Origin: Silicimonas sp.
GTDB taxonomy: Bacteria > Pseudomonadota > Alphaproteobacteria > Rhodobacterales > Rhodobacteraceae
Length of the DNA stretch: 64,000 bases
Direction of reading: 5' to 3'
NCBI GenBank assembly: GCA_022826205.1
Contig: JAJDVJ010000081.1
Location: forward strand, 58,401-122,400
Both the position numbers and the translations under genes were made by a program. The first letter of the stretch is position 1; each line of letters begins with the position of its first letter. Shown piece after piece: positions 63,178 through 64,000 of the stretch. The notes beneath the pieces were generated by a model. That model was not told the DNA's origin. It did not search any database and saw only the letters and a program-made list of their open reading frames with translations.

Positions 63178-64000
63178 CTAATTCAACAGAACCGGAAGGC
63201 AGGTCGGACCATGGAATCCAAATCCTCGCCAGATCACCGCATCCGGGTCGGGCAGCGTCATGTTCGGAAATCGGTCGAACAGGACGGGCAGCATGATCTG
63301 TCCGATGGCGCGACGAGCGACATGCGCCCCCAGGCAGAAATGCGGCCCGTTGCCAAAGGACTGGTGCGGGTTCCTGTCGCGCTCGACAATGAACGCCTCG
63401 CCGTCCTCGTAGAGATCCTCGTCTCGATTGGCGCTGGCCTGAATGGTCATGACCGTGTCTCCCTTCGGGATCAGGCAACCGCGAATCTCCGTGTCCTTCG
63501 TCACCAGGCGTGACGACACCGAGATCGGCGCAACCCAGCGGATGCCTTCTTCGAAAGCCCTTTCCCAGCCAGCACCACGCTTCACCTCCTCCAGCTGTTC
63601 CAGATTGGTCAGCAACCCGTAGAGGGTCGTGTTCAAGGCATCGCGCGGCTCGTTGATGCCACCGCCAATGGAGATCTTGATGTTTGCATGAATCTGGGTT
63701 TCGGGGATCGGATCCTCGGCATTCAGCATCACTGAGAATGCGGAACTGTTCGGTTCCGCCTTGTGCCTGTCATGCAAACGGTTGAAGAGTGCGTGCATCT
63801 CCTCGTTGGCAAGGTCGACACGCTCGAAAGGTTCGACCCGCCAACCAAAATTCCCCGCCCCGTCGATCAGCGCCTGCGACCAGCGTTGCATCTCCACGTC
63901 CGTGGCTTCCTCAAGCCCCAACAGAATCGCCAGACCCCGCGCCGCATAAGGTCCGGAGAGAGCCGGAAAGAGGTCAACGACTTCGCCGCGAGGCAGCCGC
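63178..64000 (-). CDS. Cytochrome P450 (5' part outside window)
   Basis: The frame is open from the stop at 63178 to the window edge (about 273 residues), so the N-terminal third is missing. Heme-binding loop FGNGPHFCLGAHVARR with the Cys ligand, ExxR in EEGIRW, and an I-helix region SIGGGINEPRDAL. In the I-helix the usual acid-Thr pair (AGxET) is replaced by Asn-Glu, which points to a group with altered oxygen activation or different chemistry. Upstream visible sequence includes LPRGEVVDLFPALSGPYAAR. No ferredoxin gene is seen nearby. Confidence 0.9.
   Translation of the reverse strand, partial: RLPRGEVVDLFPALSGPYAARGLAILLGLEEATDVEMQRWSQALIDGAGNFGWRVEPFERVDLANEEMHALFNRLHDRHKAEPNSSAFSVMLNAEDPIPETQIHANIKISIGGGINEPRDALNTTLYGLLTNLEQLEEVKRGAGWERAFEEGIRWVAPISVSSRLVTKDTEIRGCLIPKGDTVMTIQASANRDEDLYEDGEAFIVERDRNPHQSFGNGPHFCLGAHVARRAIGQIMLPVLFDRFPNMTLPDPDAVIWRGFGFHGPTCLPVLLN

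Noticed and set aside
1..64000. CRISPR array or complete insertion sequence
   Set aside because: No series of regularly spaced repeats and no intact transposase with terminal inverted repeats was found; only the IS630 relic at 33.9 kb.

Overview
The window looks like a piece of an alphaproteobacterial chromosome, most likely from the Rhodobacterales/Roseobacter group. The reasons are a GC-rich codon style, a B12-dependent NrdJ ribonucleotide reductase, FabI, a two-domain cold-shock protein, the DUF2852 - RDD - bpt - ilvB - ilvN neighbourhood, and many ABC/TRAP uptake systems beside oxidative catabolic genes. No complete mobile element, CRISPR array or rRNA was seen; one tRNA-Pro is present.

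1-22.8 kb is a catabolic supercluster. It holds a MalEFG-type sugar ABC importer (cut by the window edge), an RbsABC-type importer, two aldo/keto reductases, a GMC oxidoreductase, a zinc alcohol dehydrogenase, two cupins, a sugar isomerase-like TIM barrel and a DUF993 aldolase-like protein. These are mixed with CoA chemistry: a fused CoA-transferase, enoyl-CoA hydratase, MaoC hydratase, acyl-CoA dehydrogenase and SDR. Five copies of a 20-bp inverted repeat (AAGTAAC-N6-GTTACTT) lie at the head of every transcription unit of the cluster except the MalEFG-type operon. A TetR-family regulator is encoded beside one of them. I read this as one regulon for uptake and beta-oxidation-like breakdown of an unknown sugar- or polyol-derived acid; this is the main new observation.

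22.8-34.1 kb is a patchwork: a decayed transketolase fragment, a nucleotidyltransferase (AbiEii-like) gene overlapping a small partner, a sterol desaturase-type hydroxylase, uronate dehydrogenase, a carnitine dehydrogenase-thioesterase fusion with an SGNH hydrolase, a YbaK deacylase followed by a diverged partial duplicate of its 3' end, DUF2147, a Rieske oxygenase, and remnants of a Calx-beta protein and an IS630-type transposase.

34.1-40.9 kb is a tight six-gene minus-strand operon (DapA-like, aldehyde dehydrogenase, FAD amine oxidoreductase, two SDRs, MttB-like methyltransferase), perhaps for a methylated amine or amino-acid betaine.

42.2-55.3 kb is core chromosome: DUF2852, RDD, bpt, ilvB/ilvN behind a complete leader-peptide attenuator, nrdJ behind a tandem NrdR-box pair, tRNA-Pro, DUF192, cold-shock protein, pdxH, fabI and gpt.

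55.5-64 kb is again accessory: an Asp/Glu-type racemase, a DadA-like dehydrogenase with a DctPQM TRAP importer, an aldo/keto reductase, and a cytochrome P450 cut by the window end.
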